From Allolobophora icterica (lineage: Eukaryota > Annelida > Clitellata > Crassiclitellata > Lumbricidae), in NCBI GenBank assembly GCA_963556255.1, contig OY744605.1, forward strand, positions 2,915,187 to 2,979,186: DNA of 64,000 bases, given 5' to 3'. The position numbers were made by a program, and so were the translations under genes. This document shows positions 23,561-34,814 of the stretch, piece by piece; positions within the stretch are counted from its first letter, which is position 1, and every line of letters starts with the position of its first letter. The notes under the pieces are model-generated. The model was not told the DNA's origin. It ran no database searches and was given only the letters and a program-made list of their open reading frames with translations.

Positions 23561-25571
23561 TTAATTGATTCCTGTCGGAATAGTAGATATTTTCTGTACA
23601 GAATTGCACCTTCCGTTGGAATCGAAGACCAATAGAAGCTCGCTGTTATCCGTGTACCTGTAGTAGAATGAGTTCAAATGTTATTATTATTTTCACGAGG
23701 TACATCAAGATTACAGAATTTAGGGGGTAATGCTTGGGAAAGGATTGTCCTTGCAAATATTAACCTGGAGGTTAACCTATATTGAGAGAGTGATGTCATT
23801 CGGATACTGTTGTTGTGGACATCATGAGTCTCTGGTTAATGATTCGACAGTTGGGTCGGGTACTTGTCTGACTGGGTCAGAAACGCGTCCGTGACTACGA
23901 CGGCCGTGTTGGGAAATTAATGTATATCGCCCTCTGCAATGAATACGTGGGTACGCGTAAGTCGCAACGCATCTCTCAGGATGGTTGTCCTGCCGTTGGC
24001 GTATGTCATATTATCTATGGCCGATAGAAGCTCACCATTATCCGAGTAACTATAGTAGAATGAGTTACAGTGTTATTATTGTTCTTCCGAGGTATATCAA
24101 GATAAGAGAAATTATTTGTCGCATCTTCAGATTCGTTCAGGTTTCTGTTTATGTTGCGGGATGTTATGCACTGGCTCCCATTCCGGCTGCCGATCGCCTG
24201 CACGTTCTTTGCATAGGTAGGCCTAAGACGTTGTCTCGAGGGACTTGCCCGCCCGCCCCCTATATATTCCTGCGGAAGCTTTGTCGCCCTACCTGGGGGG
24301 TCTTGCGGCGACCTACTCTTCCCTCGGCTGACGTCTTCGTAGCGCCCACGCGGACAGCCATTATGGGGCGCCATTCTTTTTCGGTCTTTGGCCCGAAACC
24401 TGGAATGGGCAGGTCAGTTATGCCAAAGGCCATCATTCGGATACTATTGTGTACAGCATCAGTCTGTGGTTGATGCGTCAATGGTTGGGTCGGGGCCTCG
24501 TCTCGCTGAATCGGGAACCTGTCCGTGACTATGACGGCCGTGTTGGTAAATCCTGCTCTATCGCCCGCTGCATTGAATACTTGGGTACGCGCCAGGCGCA
24601 ACACATTTAGGAGGTTGGTTGTCCTGCCTTTGACGTATGTCATGCTGTCGATAGCTGATAGAAGCTCACCCTTATCCGTGTACCAGTAGTAGAATGAGTT
24701 AAAATGTTATTACTATTTTCCAGAGGTACATCAAGATTACAGAAATAATTGGTCAAATCCCCAGATTCGACCACGTTTGAGTTTATATGCGGGATGTTCT
24801 GCACAGGCTCCCATTCCTGCTGCTGATCGCCTGCAGAGTCTCTGCATAGGTCAGGCGCTGTCTAGAGGGACTTGCCTACCTCCCCCGTATACCGTCGGGA
24901 ATTTTGTCGCCCAACTTCTGGGGTCTCGAGGCGATCTGCTCTTCGCTCGGCTGAGCAGGACGAGCTCTTGGTACCTCGCGCTCGGACAGCCATTATGCAG
25001 CGCCGTTCTTTTTCGGTCGCTGGCCCCGCAACTTGGAATCGCCTCCCTGCTACGCTTCACAATGTCAGCTACACCAAAGGCCATCATTCGGATACTGTTG
25101 TTGTGGACAACGTCAACCACTGATTGATGCGGCGGTGGTGGGATCGGGGCCCCGTCTCGCTGAATCGGGAACCTGTCCGTGACTATAACGGCCGTGTTGG
25201 GAAATCATGCTCTATCGCCCGCTGCATTCAATACCTGGGTACGCCCCAGGCGCAACGCATCTATTAGGTTGGTTGACCTGCCTTTCACTTATGTCATATT
25301 TTCTATCGCAGATAGAATCCCACCCTTATTCGTGTACCTGTAGTAGAATGAGGTAAAAATGTTATTATTTTCCAGCGGTACATCAAGATTACATCAATAA
25401 TTGGCGCATCATCAGATTCTGCCAGGTTTGTGGTATGCGACGATCTGCTCTCGCACGGCTGATCGGGCCAAGCTCTTGGTACTTTGCGCCCGAACAGCCA
25501 TAGTGCATGACTATGGCGGCCGTGTTGGGAAATTCGTGTCTTTCTCCGGATGAATACGTTGGCACGCGCTA

Positions 25572-26033
25572 GGGGACCATCCATATATTACGTACGCAAA
25601 AATCCGGGAAAATTGGACCCCCTCCCCCTGTTCTCAATCGTACTTTCTTCCACACCCTCCCCCCGCGTACGTACACTTGACGCAACCCCCCCCCCAAGAC
25701 CAGCTGCAGAAAGTGTATCGACAGCTCGACAGTCTGCACTTTAGGCCAGATTGAAGGATGAATGAGGGCCAATATAGACAATTTATAGGTGTCTCGTTCA
25801 CAGCACAGAATAACTGCACATGTCTTTTATATAATGTAATAAAATGCCAGCGGACGACTATAGGACAATACAGAGATTTATAAATAGGCTAACGTGGAAG
25901 TCATAATTAGAAATTTATTTTGCGTTCGTACACTTTTGTCACCCCCCCTCCCCCCCGTTCGCACCCGTACGCAAAATCGCCAAAATCCGACCCCCCTCCC
26001 CCCTCAGTGCGTACGTAATATGTGGACGGCCCC
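25572..26033. mobile_element. MITE with TA target duplication, 462 bp
   Basis: Long terminal inverted repeats (GGGGACCATCCATATATTAC / complement of GTAATATGTGGACGGCCCC) extend through ACGTACGC. TA flanks each end (25570-25571, 26034-26035). Sister copies of the host repeat (for example 24590-24605, CGCGCCAGGCGCAAC) show the uninterrupted site. C-rich stretches CCCCCCTCCCCCC adjoin both ends. The 2-bp TA duplication suggests an ISL2EU- or related superfamily, not settled. Confidence 0.8.
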
Positions 26034-27059
26034 TAGGCGCAACACATCTCTCAGGTTGGTTGTCGTGTCTTTGACGTGTGCCATATTATCCATCACCGAT
26101 AGAAGCTCACCCTTATCCGTGTACCTTTATTAGGATGAGTTAAAGTGTTATTATTATTTTCCCGAGGTATATAAAGATTAGAGAAATTAGGGAATGATAT
26201 CTTGGGAATGGATATTCTTCGCATCATAGCAAAGTGCACTGAATACGTGGGTAGGCGAGAGCATTTATGAGGTTGGTTGTCCTGCCTTTGACGTATGTCA
26301 TTTTGTCGATAGCCGATAGAAGCTCACCATTATCCGTGTACCTGTATTAGAATGAGTTAAAATGTTATTACTATTTTCCACAGGTTCATCAAGATTACAG
26401 AAATTAGTGGTCGCATGCCCAAATTCGGCCAGCTTTGAGTTTATATACGGGATGTTATGTACTGGCTCCCATTCCCGCTTCCGATCGCCTGCAGGTTCTC
26501 TACACTGTTCAGACGTTGTCTGGGGGGACTTACCCAGCTCCCACTATACCTGCGGGAGTTTTTTGTCCCCCTACCTCGGGGATCTTGCGGCGCTCTGATC
26601 TTGGTACCTTACACGCGGTCAGCCATTATTATATAATGCAGTGCCGTTCTTTTTCGGTCGCTGGCTTCACAACCTGGAATGGCCAGGTCAGTTACCCCAA
26701 AAGACGAGTATTCGGATACTTTTGTTCGGGACAGCATCAATCTCTGGTTGAAGCGTCGATGGTACATTGGACGTTTTCAATAGGAAATGTAGCAGGTATG
26801 AAAGATCGAAAGTATCATAATAGATATATGATTATGCTCCTATTGACAATAATATTTCACGCAGTGCGTTCAAGTGAAATTCGAACTATTGTCCTGTCCG
26901 AGCAAAATGAGCATCGGAACAAATGTAATTCACAATTATAACTTTGACGCATTTATCTGAACCAAGACCCCAATTAAAATGTCTTCGTCAAAATTGATTG
27001 ATCGATAACTCCAGGTCAGCCAGTCATAGCACTGCGCTCGGATGCCTACAAAGTAGTCC

Positions 27060-27480
27060 TCAAGTTTGTCATCGTCGATTCTACTCATCTTCTGTGGAAC
27101 GACAAAACAATTCGCCATGAAGATCGGCATCTTCTTTTCTGCTGCCATGCTGTCGTTGACGCTTGCTATAGATTTGCTACTTCACCATTCCAGACAATCG
27201 ACACGTAAAGCGCAAGAGGTATCAAATAGAGCCATCGAAGACTGGTTCCGCTTCTGAGGCGAATGTTAAAACTTGAATTCTCGCTTATTGGGTGCTGAAC
27301 AAGCTTTTTGATGAATATTTTTTTATAATTTGCCAATTATTGCACGTCGTGTCGTTGCCCCAGCTGAATAATTTGTCGCTGTCACAAATGCTTCCGGAAG
27401 TGTCCACCTGCAGACAAAGGTCCACAGCTCGATTGCAAACTGAGGAGAAGAAGGATCAGCACAGGGACAATCACATATTT
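27060..27480 (-). pseudogene. vWA-domain gene fragment, copy 3
   Basis: Third copy of the vWA fragment. The minus strand encodes VDTSGSICDSDKLF and, after a gap, the MAAEKKMPIF stretch also found in copies 1 and 2. Order and spacing match copy 2, with internal loss of part of the domain. Stops are present. Confidence 0.55.
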
Positions 27481-28299
27481 AACGACCTGTTTCTGTGTGC
27501 AATCGGTTAGAAGCCTTGTACATGACATCCCGGCGCTACAGAAGTTGTCAATTAATTTATTCCTGTCGGAACAGGACCTTCCGGAATCGATACCTTATTG
27601 GTAGCATCCTCATATTCGGTCAGGTTTCTGTTTATATGCGGGATGTTCTGCACTGGCTGCCATTCCTGCTGGCAATGGCCTGCAGGGTCTGGACGGGACA
27701 GGCGTTCTGTCGAAGGACTTTCTGACCCTTCTATACTTGCGAGAGCTTTGTCGCCCTAGCTCGGGAGTCTTGCGGCGATCTGCTCTCCGCTCGGGTGACC
27801 AAGCCAAGTCTTGGTAACCTGCACGCGGACAACCGTTCTTATTCGGTCGCTGGCCCCGCAATCTGGAATGGCCATGTCAGATACGCCAAAAGCCAGTATT
27901 CGCATACTGCTGTTGCGGACCGCACTAATCTCTGGTTAATGCGTCGATGGCTAAGTCGTTAACCTCCGTTATTATGACGGTCGTTTTGGGTAACCCTGGT
28001 CTATTGCCCTCTGAGTTAAATACCTGGGTTTGAGCAAGGCGCAACGCACCTTTCAGGTTGGTTGTCTCGCCTGGCTCCCATTCCCGCTACGGATCGACTG
28101 CAGGGTCTAGGCACTGGTCATGCATTGTCTGGAGGGACTTGCCCCCTATAGCTGAGGAAGCTTTGTTGCTTTTCCTCGGGGGTCCTGTGACGATCTTCTT
28201 TACGGTCGGATGACCAGGCCGAGCTCTTGGTACCCTGTACGCGGGCAGCCATTATTCAGCGCAGTTATTTTTCGATGGATGGCCCCGCAAACTGGAATG

Positions 28300-29700
28300 G
28301 CCAGGTCAGTTATAGGCCTACTCTATGGGTAGTCGTCAGTTATAGGCCTACTCTATGGGTAGTTACCCGATGTTATCGAACGGAACAAGCGCGGTTTGTC
28401 TTTACCCATATTTCGAACAACTTCAGGGGGATCTCTGCCCGTTCTTTACCGAAGTTAACCAGCCCCGTACTTTACCGAACGTCACCAATGGGGTATTTCT
28501 TCGTACTTTGCCGATTGAGACCTGTGTTTCCTTCATTTCTCACAATTGGTCTCTCCTCGAGCTTTACTCAGCCCTTTAAGCTCTCGCAATCGGGATTCAG
28601 ACCGGCGATTTTATATAATGCAGGGTGGGCCCCAGCCCTGTCGGATGGACGTGGTCAATTAAACTCCCAAGAGTGTTTGGATTGGCTGCAAATGGAGATC
28701 GCACTGATTACTTTTTTGTGAACACCCTATCGTCCGTAAAGACATCTGAAATTTGAGCTAACACCAGTGGAGTCTTTCCCCGTATAAATCGAACGGTCAC
28801 CAACGGGGTCTTTCTCCGTTTTTATCGAATGACACCGACGGTGTCTGCTTCTCCGTCTTTTGATACAGACCTGTGAGCCTTTTATTTCCACGAACGGTCT
28901 TTTCTCCGTTTACTGAGCGTTTTAACATCCCACAATCAGACTTGGACCGTCTCGCGATCTACAGCAGGGTAGGCCCCAGCCCTGTTGGATCAGCGACGCC
29001 AGCACCGATCAGACCGCGTTTGGAGCGGCTGTCAATCGGGAGCGCTCGGATTAGCCTTGTTTCCGTAACTCACCCGATCCCGGACTTCAATTTCTATCGC
29101 TATATATGTGTAGTCGCCACGCTACAGTATATGCCGAGTACAGCGTGCTACTCTACGTTATAGGCATTACAGCGTCAGGCAGCCTATATTCATATGTCTG
29201 CTTGCTATAAGTCAGCACGTAAACATATCCTGGCCTCCATGGTTAAATATCCGCCCATTGTCATCTTCTCAGATAATTTCCTTAGTCATTTATCATTCAG
29301 ATAAGCACCATTGTCATTTCTAACACCCTAGTCAGGGTCAGGTGAACAATCATTGTCTTCCATGCGTGATGTAGTGTCTTTAGTTAAGTTAATAGTTAAG
29401 AAGTTTCTTTTACTGTTGATATTTTTGTCTGCCATACGTGTGCAAGATGTATTGTCTATGATTATGTTAATGTTTTTCGTTTACTTTTGACACTTTTGCC
29501 TACGAACAATTTAGGCCATCCTTTTTCTATTATATATATACACTACTAAGGTGGCCCTATCCAGCGGAGTCTGCGACCACTCCGGGGTCTCCAGTGTAAC
29601 CCAGGACATACTGTTTCGCAAAGTATTATCGTATCATTGTTTTTTGTTTCCTTGGATGGTTACCGAATAAAAATGAATGAATGAATGAATGAATTGTTTT
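28300..29700. repeat. degenerate repeat block ending in (GAAT)n
   Basis: A 30-bp direct duplication (CAGTTATAGGCCTACTCTAT, 28305-28362) is followed by two similar stretches ending GCAGGGT(G/A)GGCCCCAGCCCTG at about 28620 and 28970. The block ends with GAATAAAAATGAATGAATGA at 29665-29695, which looks like a retroposon 3' end with a polyadenylation signal and simple-repeat tail. No coding domain was recognised. Confidence 0.45.
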
Positions 29701-30480
29701 AAGATAGGAAGATTTACAAATTATATTTAGCGGCACGACTTTGTTTGGGCACTAATTATTGGACAGGAAGGTGTTTTCTTTGATTTTAATTAATAAATTA
29801 AAACGTTAACATGGCAAAAATCAAATACAGTATTTGTAATTATAATTATAATCGAACAGTTACAAAGCGCCACCCATCGACTAAGAGACTAATTAAATAA
29901 GATAGCTATTATTATTATAGGCCTATGAGTTTATTCCATCCTTATGGCCTTGCCGCCACACTACGGCATAGCGTTGCATTGCATTTTGTTGTACGTACTG
30001 CGCTGCATAATGTTGTATTGTACTCTGCTGTATGATTGAGAGAGTTTATGCTTACAAGCTGTTGAGTTGCCGTGTTCTTTCACTTTCGGCTCTTTAATAT
30101 TGAATTTAATTTGGTTACAGGTGTTCAAAACGTCATTCTCAGTAATTGATATTCATCATAATTCAACTTTTATAAGGCACCTCTTCAAGAAAAACCTCAA
30201 GTGGCTTAACATAAAATGCAATAAAATAAATGTTTTATGGATTTCGTTTATAATACTCGAGGTGGTCTCGTCACCTGGGCTTTTAATTAGGAAAAGAGAA
30301 ATTGTTATGGTTTTTATACTACCTTCGCATAGACGCAACTGATTGTGTGTGAATTGCAAAGAAAATATTGTGAAAAACTGATCGGACTGTGTTTTCATGC
30401 CACACTCTACTTTTAATTGAGTTACCTATTATAGATGTACGTAGATGTAGAGAAATCAGTGAACACTTAAGTAGGGAAGT
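29700..30480. other. AT-rich intergenic DNA
   Basis: No gene or repeat end could be assigned. Short frames lack recognisable domains. Confidence 0.5.
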
Positions 30481-30501
30481 AGAGGAAGGATATAGTGACA
30501 G

Positions 30502-30668
30502 CAGTGCTCGAAATGGACCGGAACGCACCGGAACGCCGTTCCGGTTCGTCAGCGTTCCGTTCCGGTTCGTCAAATGAATTATTGTGGAAAATACTATGAA
30601 ATTAACGTGAATGCTCCCATATCTTTGACTAGCGTTCCGTTTCGTAAAATTTTCCATTTCGAGCACTG
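30502..30668. mobile_element. hAT-type non-autonomous element, 167 bp
   Basis: A perfect 16-bp terminal inverted repeat (CAGTGCTCGAAATGGA / TCCATTTCGAGCACTG) is flanked by a perfect 8-bp duplication AGTGACAG (30494-30501, 30669-30676). Internal CGTTCCG repeats lie near both ends. It encodes no protein. Confidence 0.95.
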
Positions 30669-31099
30669 AGTGACAGTGTCAATAAAAGAAAATGTTGACA
30701 CAACGAAAGATACCCTCTGGAATAGCGATGTCGGTGACTAATTTATTTCATTTATTTCATTCAAGTGAATTGCAAGCAAATGTTTTCTTTTGTGAAGCTG
30801 TTGGTTGCCTGAACTATTTTAAATGCAGATTCACTGATTTGACTAATTCCGAAATCGCATCTCCCTGCTTCCTTCAACAGACACTTTCTGGAATTAAGCT
30901 TACGTATAGGCTATAATAGGAGTTTTTATCGGCTTAATTAGGTGGTTTTTGTTTGAGGAGCACCAATAGGTTCGACGTGCACTCCAGAATACTGTTACGC
31001 CAGCAGAGGAGAACTTTGGAAAGTTCTCATATATTTCAAATGCTGTAAGCATATTCATTATGATACGACTCTATGCAGTAACTTAACCATAACCATAAC

Positions 31100-31462
31100 C
31101 AGGGCTGTAGTGGTAAAATTTGAGGTGAGTATACGCTACCGGTGACCAGCGGCGTAAAAAAATTTGAAGACCTGTTTTTAGGAATTCGTCTAAGAAAAAT
31201 TTCTGAATTTCACAAATTCCCTTCAAATTTTCTGACTTTTTACGATTTCGTCTCTGAAAAAGTTGATGACCTTTTTTTTTAGTCATTCGCCCTAAAAACC
31301 TTTAAAAACCTCTCTTTTTTGAAAAATTTTCGTTCCCAGAGGTAAGTATACGCTGTATACCCGCGTATACCCTCCTCTACAGCCCTGAGTATACGCTCTC
31401 AAATTTCTCTAGAGGTAAGTATACGCTGTATACCCGCGTATACCCTCGACTATACAGCCCTG
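31100..31462. mobile_element. hAT-type non-autonomous element, 363 bp
   Basis: Ends CAGGGCTGTA / TACAGCCCTG are flanked by a perfect 8-bp duplication ACCATAAC (31092-31099, 31463-31470). The right half contains two copies of a GAGGTAAGTATACGCTGTAT segment. Same family as 18784-18937. Confidence 0.9.
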
Positions 31463-31470
31463 ACCATAAC

Positions 31471-32570
31471 CATAATTTTTATTGTTCAAACAATTGTACA
31501 AAAGATTAAGTAATGGCATAGAAACAGAAAGCATTGTAGGCCTATACGGTACAAACTAAAGGATTACCCAACAGCGATCGAAATCCCGCTAACTTAGGAC
31601 CATGTGTAATACGCGAATTGCTATCATGTGATTAAACAATTTGTCATGACAAGGAGCATCGTCACGCTAGATTTAATAACAGTGAGAGCAAAACAGAAAC
31701 ATATACATAAAACTTTTGTTAATTCTATTACAATAAATCGTTTGACGTGTGAAACAAAATCGATCTACAGTAATGTAGGCCTATCCCTCGTAGTAGGGAT
31801 CATCTAACACAAAAGACTCGTTTTTCCAACTTGCTGTCCTCTTTGAAATCACATGTTCGTAGACAAGGAGAGATGATAATACAATGATTATAGCATACAA
31901 GTATTTGGTAGTATATTAGGGTGATAATCGGCACACGAGAAAATAACGCAGCAAGATCAGGAAACTTTTAAATATGCAAATTTGATTAATAGAATATATC
32001 TCGTTTATAATATATATTATTAATCATATGTATTATTATGTATGTGCATGGATATTCTGTTGATAGTACTAATCGTTTACAACATGTGTGACCTAAGAGA
32101 TTGAGCTATTTTGCTATTGGTAAAGGTTTCAATAATGAATTCTAATTTCAACTATAGCAGTAGAACACCGAACAATCTTACTTGTGACACGTAACTAATA
32201 ATGTGTATCTAACAAGTCATAGTACGAAGAATAGACAGAAGTGCAACATCAAAAAGCAATTTCAAAGCATAATGACACATTGTAACAGCTTGCCACCTGT
32301 AAGTAATTTGGAGACTGAGCAGTTGCAAAAACATGTTACGAGATAGAAAAAATTCATACAATGCTTGCCTTCTGCAGATCAATAAAATATTGGCTTAACT
32401 AAGACTGGATAAAAACAGTTAAAAATCAAGTCATCAATTTTTTAATTACGTTTGTAGGCACTTACGTAAGGGAATAAGTTATTTAGTAAATCTTTAGCTA
32501 GTTGTAATTGAAACTGCGATTGTAACTGATAGTTTATATCGCCCAAATTCAGGATAAATTGTTGAGAGGT
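31471..32570. other. AT-rich intergenic DNA
   Basis: No coding, RNA or repeat feature could be supported. Confidence 0.5.
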
Positions 32571-32579
32571 GCTCCGGAC

Positions 32580-33470
<891 letters not shown>

Positions 33471-33791
33471 ATGCGTGTTTTTATATAGGTCCACTGATTA
33501 TAGAGTCAACACTTGTGTTGATATCTGTGCATGTCTGGCAGAAGTCCTAGATCAGATAGGCAAATACAATCATCTGTTTAGACTCGCTAACCCACCTTAG
33601 CCTCGTTTCAGGTGTCTCTAGCACTTACACTTTCAGCTCATCATGTGCTCTGGCCTAGAAAAGTGCTCAGCACAAAGAGTCGTCTGCCTTAAACACAAAG
33701 CCTTGTTTATGTAGTTCACTAACAAAAATATTTTCTCGAATAATGGTGAGCCTATACAATGCAACCTCGGAAATATCCGGCGCCACAGAGT

Positions 33792-33870
33792 TGCGAGACA
33801 CTATAGAACAGAGTTTCCCAAACTGTGGATCGCGACCCAAAAGTGGGTCGCGAAGCTCTGGGAGACACAT
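33792..33870. mobile_element. hAT-like terminal fragment
   Basis: CAGAGTTTCCCAAACTGTGG followed by GTCGCGACCC motifs resembles the 5' end of Charlie/ZBED-type hAT elements. The opposite end and target duplication were not found, so it is a solo fragment. Confidence 0.4.
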
Positions 33871-34119
33871 TTATTTTTTTGCAACAGCAACATTTGGCTA
33901 TGATTGGGCTATACATTTGCGGACTTAACGGTTATTGTCTTCAAAGCGTTGAGATTCCATCTCAATTGTTGTGAAAGTTAAATTTCTGGAATATACTGTG
34001 ATAGTTATACTTTCTTGTCTTAACGGGGTTCTTATGGCTGCCAATGACGGTTAAAAGAGGTGTGCAAAGAATTACCCGTTATTGTCCTCCACATTAACGT
34101 AGGAAGACCTACAAAGAGT

Positions 34120-34215
34120 AAAATATGGTGTTTCTGACACAAAGTTTTTCTGACACATAGTGTTTTTTGCCACAAAGTGTATTTTCTGACACGAGGTGTG
34201 CAGTTGACTTTTCTG
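34120..34215 (+). repeat. TTTCTGACACA short tandem repeats
   Basis: Imperfect repeats of TTTCTGACACA(A/T)AGTGT end with GTGTGCAGTTGACTTTTCTG. The same combination occurs at 5690-5800, where it leads into the 21-bp minisatellite. Confidence 0.6.
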
Positions 34216-34592
34216 TATACTACAGTGTGCAGTGTGTGGTTCGAATTCTTGAGAGATTAACTCAAGTCAACTATACACACGATTTCATTCCAAAATTTCT
34301 AATACGTGAAATTTTCCTTACCAGTCCAAGTATAGTTTGGCAGTTTGAGGAAGAGCGTGTAGGTGACATTTCTGAGCATTTTAGGGACAGGAAGATGAGC
34401 TCCACAAAATATCAATTTATAATGTTTAAATAGAGTACCTAACTGGCAAAGAATTTAGAAATTATCAATGTGGCGGCTTAAAAATGGAGCATCGTCAGGT
34501 TTAACTGAATTTTTCAATGAAACAGTTATATCAGTGGAGCATATTTGAGAATTATGGCATTTTACATTAGACCAGAAATCGCTAGATCAAGA

Positions 34593-34598
34593 CAGACC
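34593..34598. repeat. left target-site duplication of Polinton
   Basis: CAGACC immediately outside the left terminus, identical to 49302-49307. Confidence 0.95.
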
Positions 34599-34786
34599 AG
34601 TAGTTGTATTTAGACTATTCTGGAACAACCACCCAATAACTAGGTTCATAATGCAATAACCACGCAATAACCACGCAATAACCACGTGACGTCACGACCA
34701 TCGTATGAGTCATCGAAACTATTGGAAATTCCCGCAGTTTCGATGACTCGCCTATGAGTCATGGGACGATTACGCGGGCTGGGAAT
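34599..34786 (+). repeat. Polinton left terminal inverted repeat
   Basis: The 188-bp TIR contains three perfect 11-bp tandem units GCAATAACCAC (34653-34685), the 12-bp palindrome CGTGACGTCACG, two TGAGTCA sites, and a perfect 14-bp stem (34707-34720 with 34736-34749). The extreme end is probably where the terminal-protein-primed polymerase initiates, by analogy with adenoviruses. Only 28 bp separate the TIR from the PolB start codon, so the PolB promoter must lie largely within the TIR. Confidence 0.95.
34653..34685 (+). repeat. three 11-bp iterons in left TIR
   Basis: GCAATAACCAC is repeated three times without mismatch. The mirror copy in the right TIR is at 49215-49247. Position about 55 bp from the terminus would suit binding of a replication or promoter factor, which is inference. 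Confidence 0.9.
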
Positions 34787-34790
34787 TTCC
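34683..34790 (+). promoter_or_regulatory. candidate CRE, E-box, AP-1 and NF-kB site cluster
   Basis: Consensus sites in order: E-box CACGTG (34683-34688) overlapping CRE TGACGTCA (34687-34694); AP-1 TGAGTCA (34706-34712); kB GGAAATTCCC (34724-34733); AP-1 TGAGTCA (34755-34761); kB GGGAATTTCC (34781-34790). All are exact matches to textbook consensus. Function as an inducible enhancer/promoter for PolB is inferred from sequence only. Confidence 0.5.
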
Positions 34791-34814
34791 TAAAGTATCT
34801 AGTAATCTGGTTTT

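Larger units (their letters stand above)
20640..28330 (+). mobile_element. cluster of non-LTR retrotransposon 3' ends
   Basis: At least eight partial copies of one LINE 3' end are present, near 21440, 22190, 22730, 24130, 24780, 26430, 27610 and 28060. Each includes the coding signature for LHWLPI or RSFSVAGPATWN. Most are followed by a 3' untranslated unit beginning TCGATAGCCGATAGAAGCTC and ending (TTA)n plus CCCGAGGTAC. Copies are all on the plus strand and interrupted by minus-strand vWA fragments, so the arrangement looks like repeated segmental duplication of a LINE-plus-vWA unit rather than independent insertions. Confidence 0.65.

Noticed and set aside
28227..28721. Plus-strand 164-residue ORF
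   Set aside because: Its start is a LINE 3'-end fragment and the rest contains a 30-bp direct duplication and repeat sequence; no coherent protein is visible.
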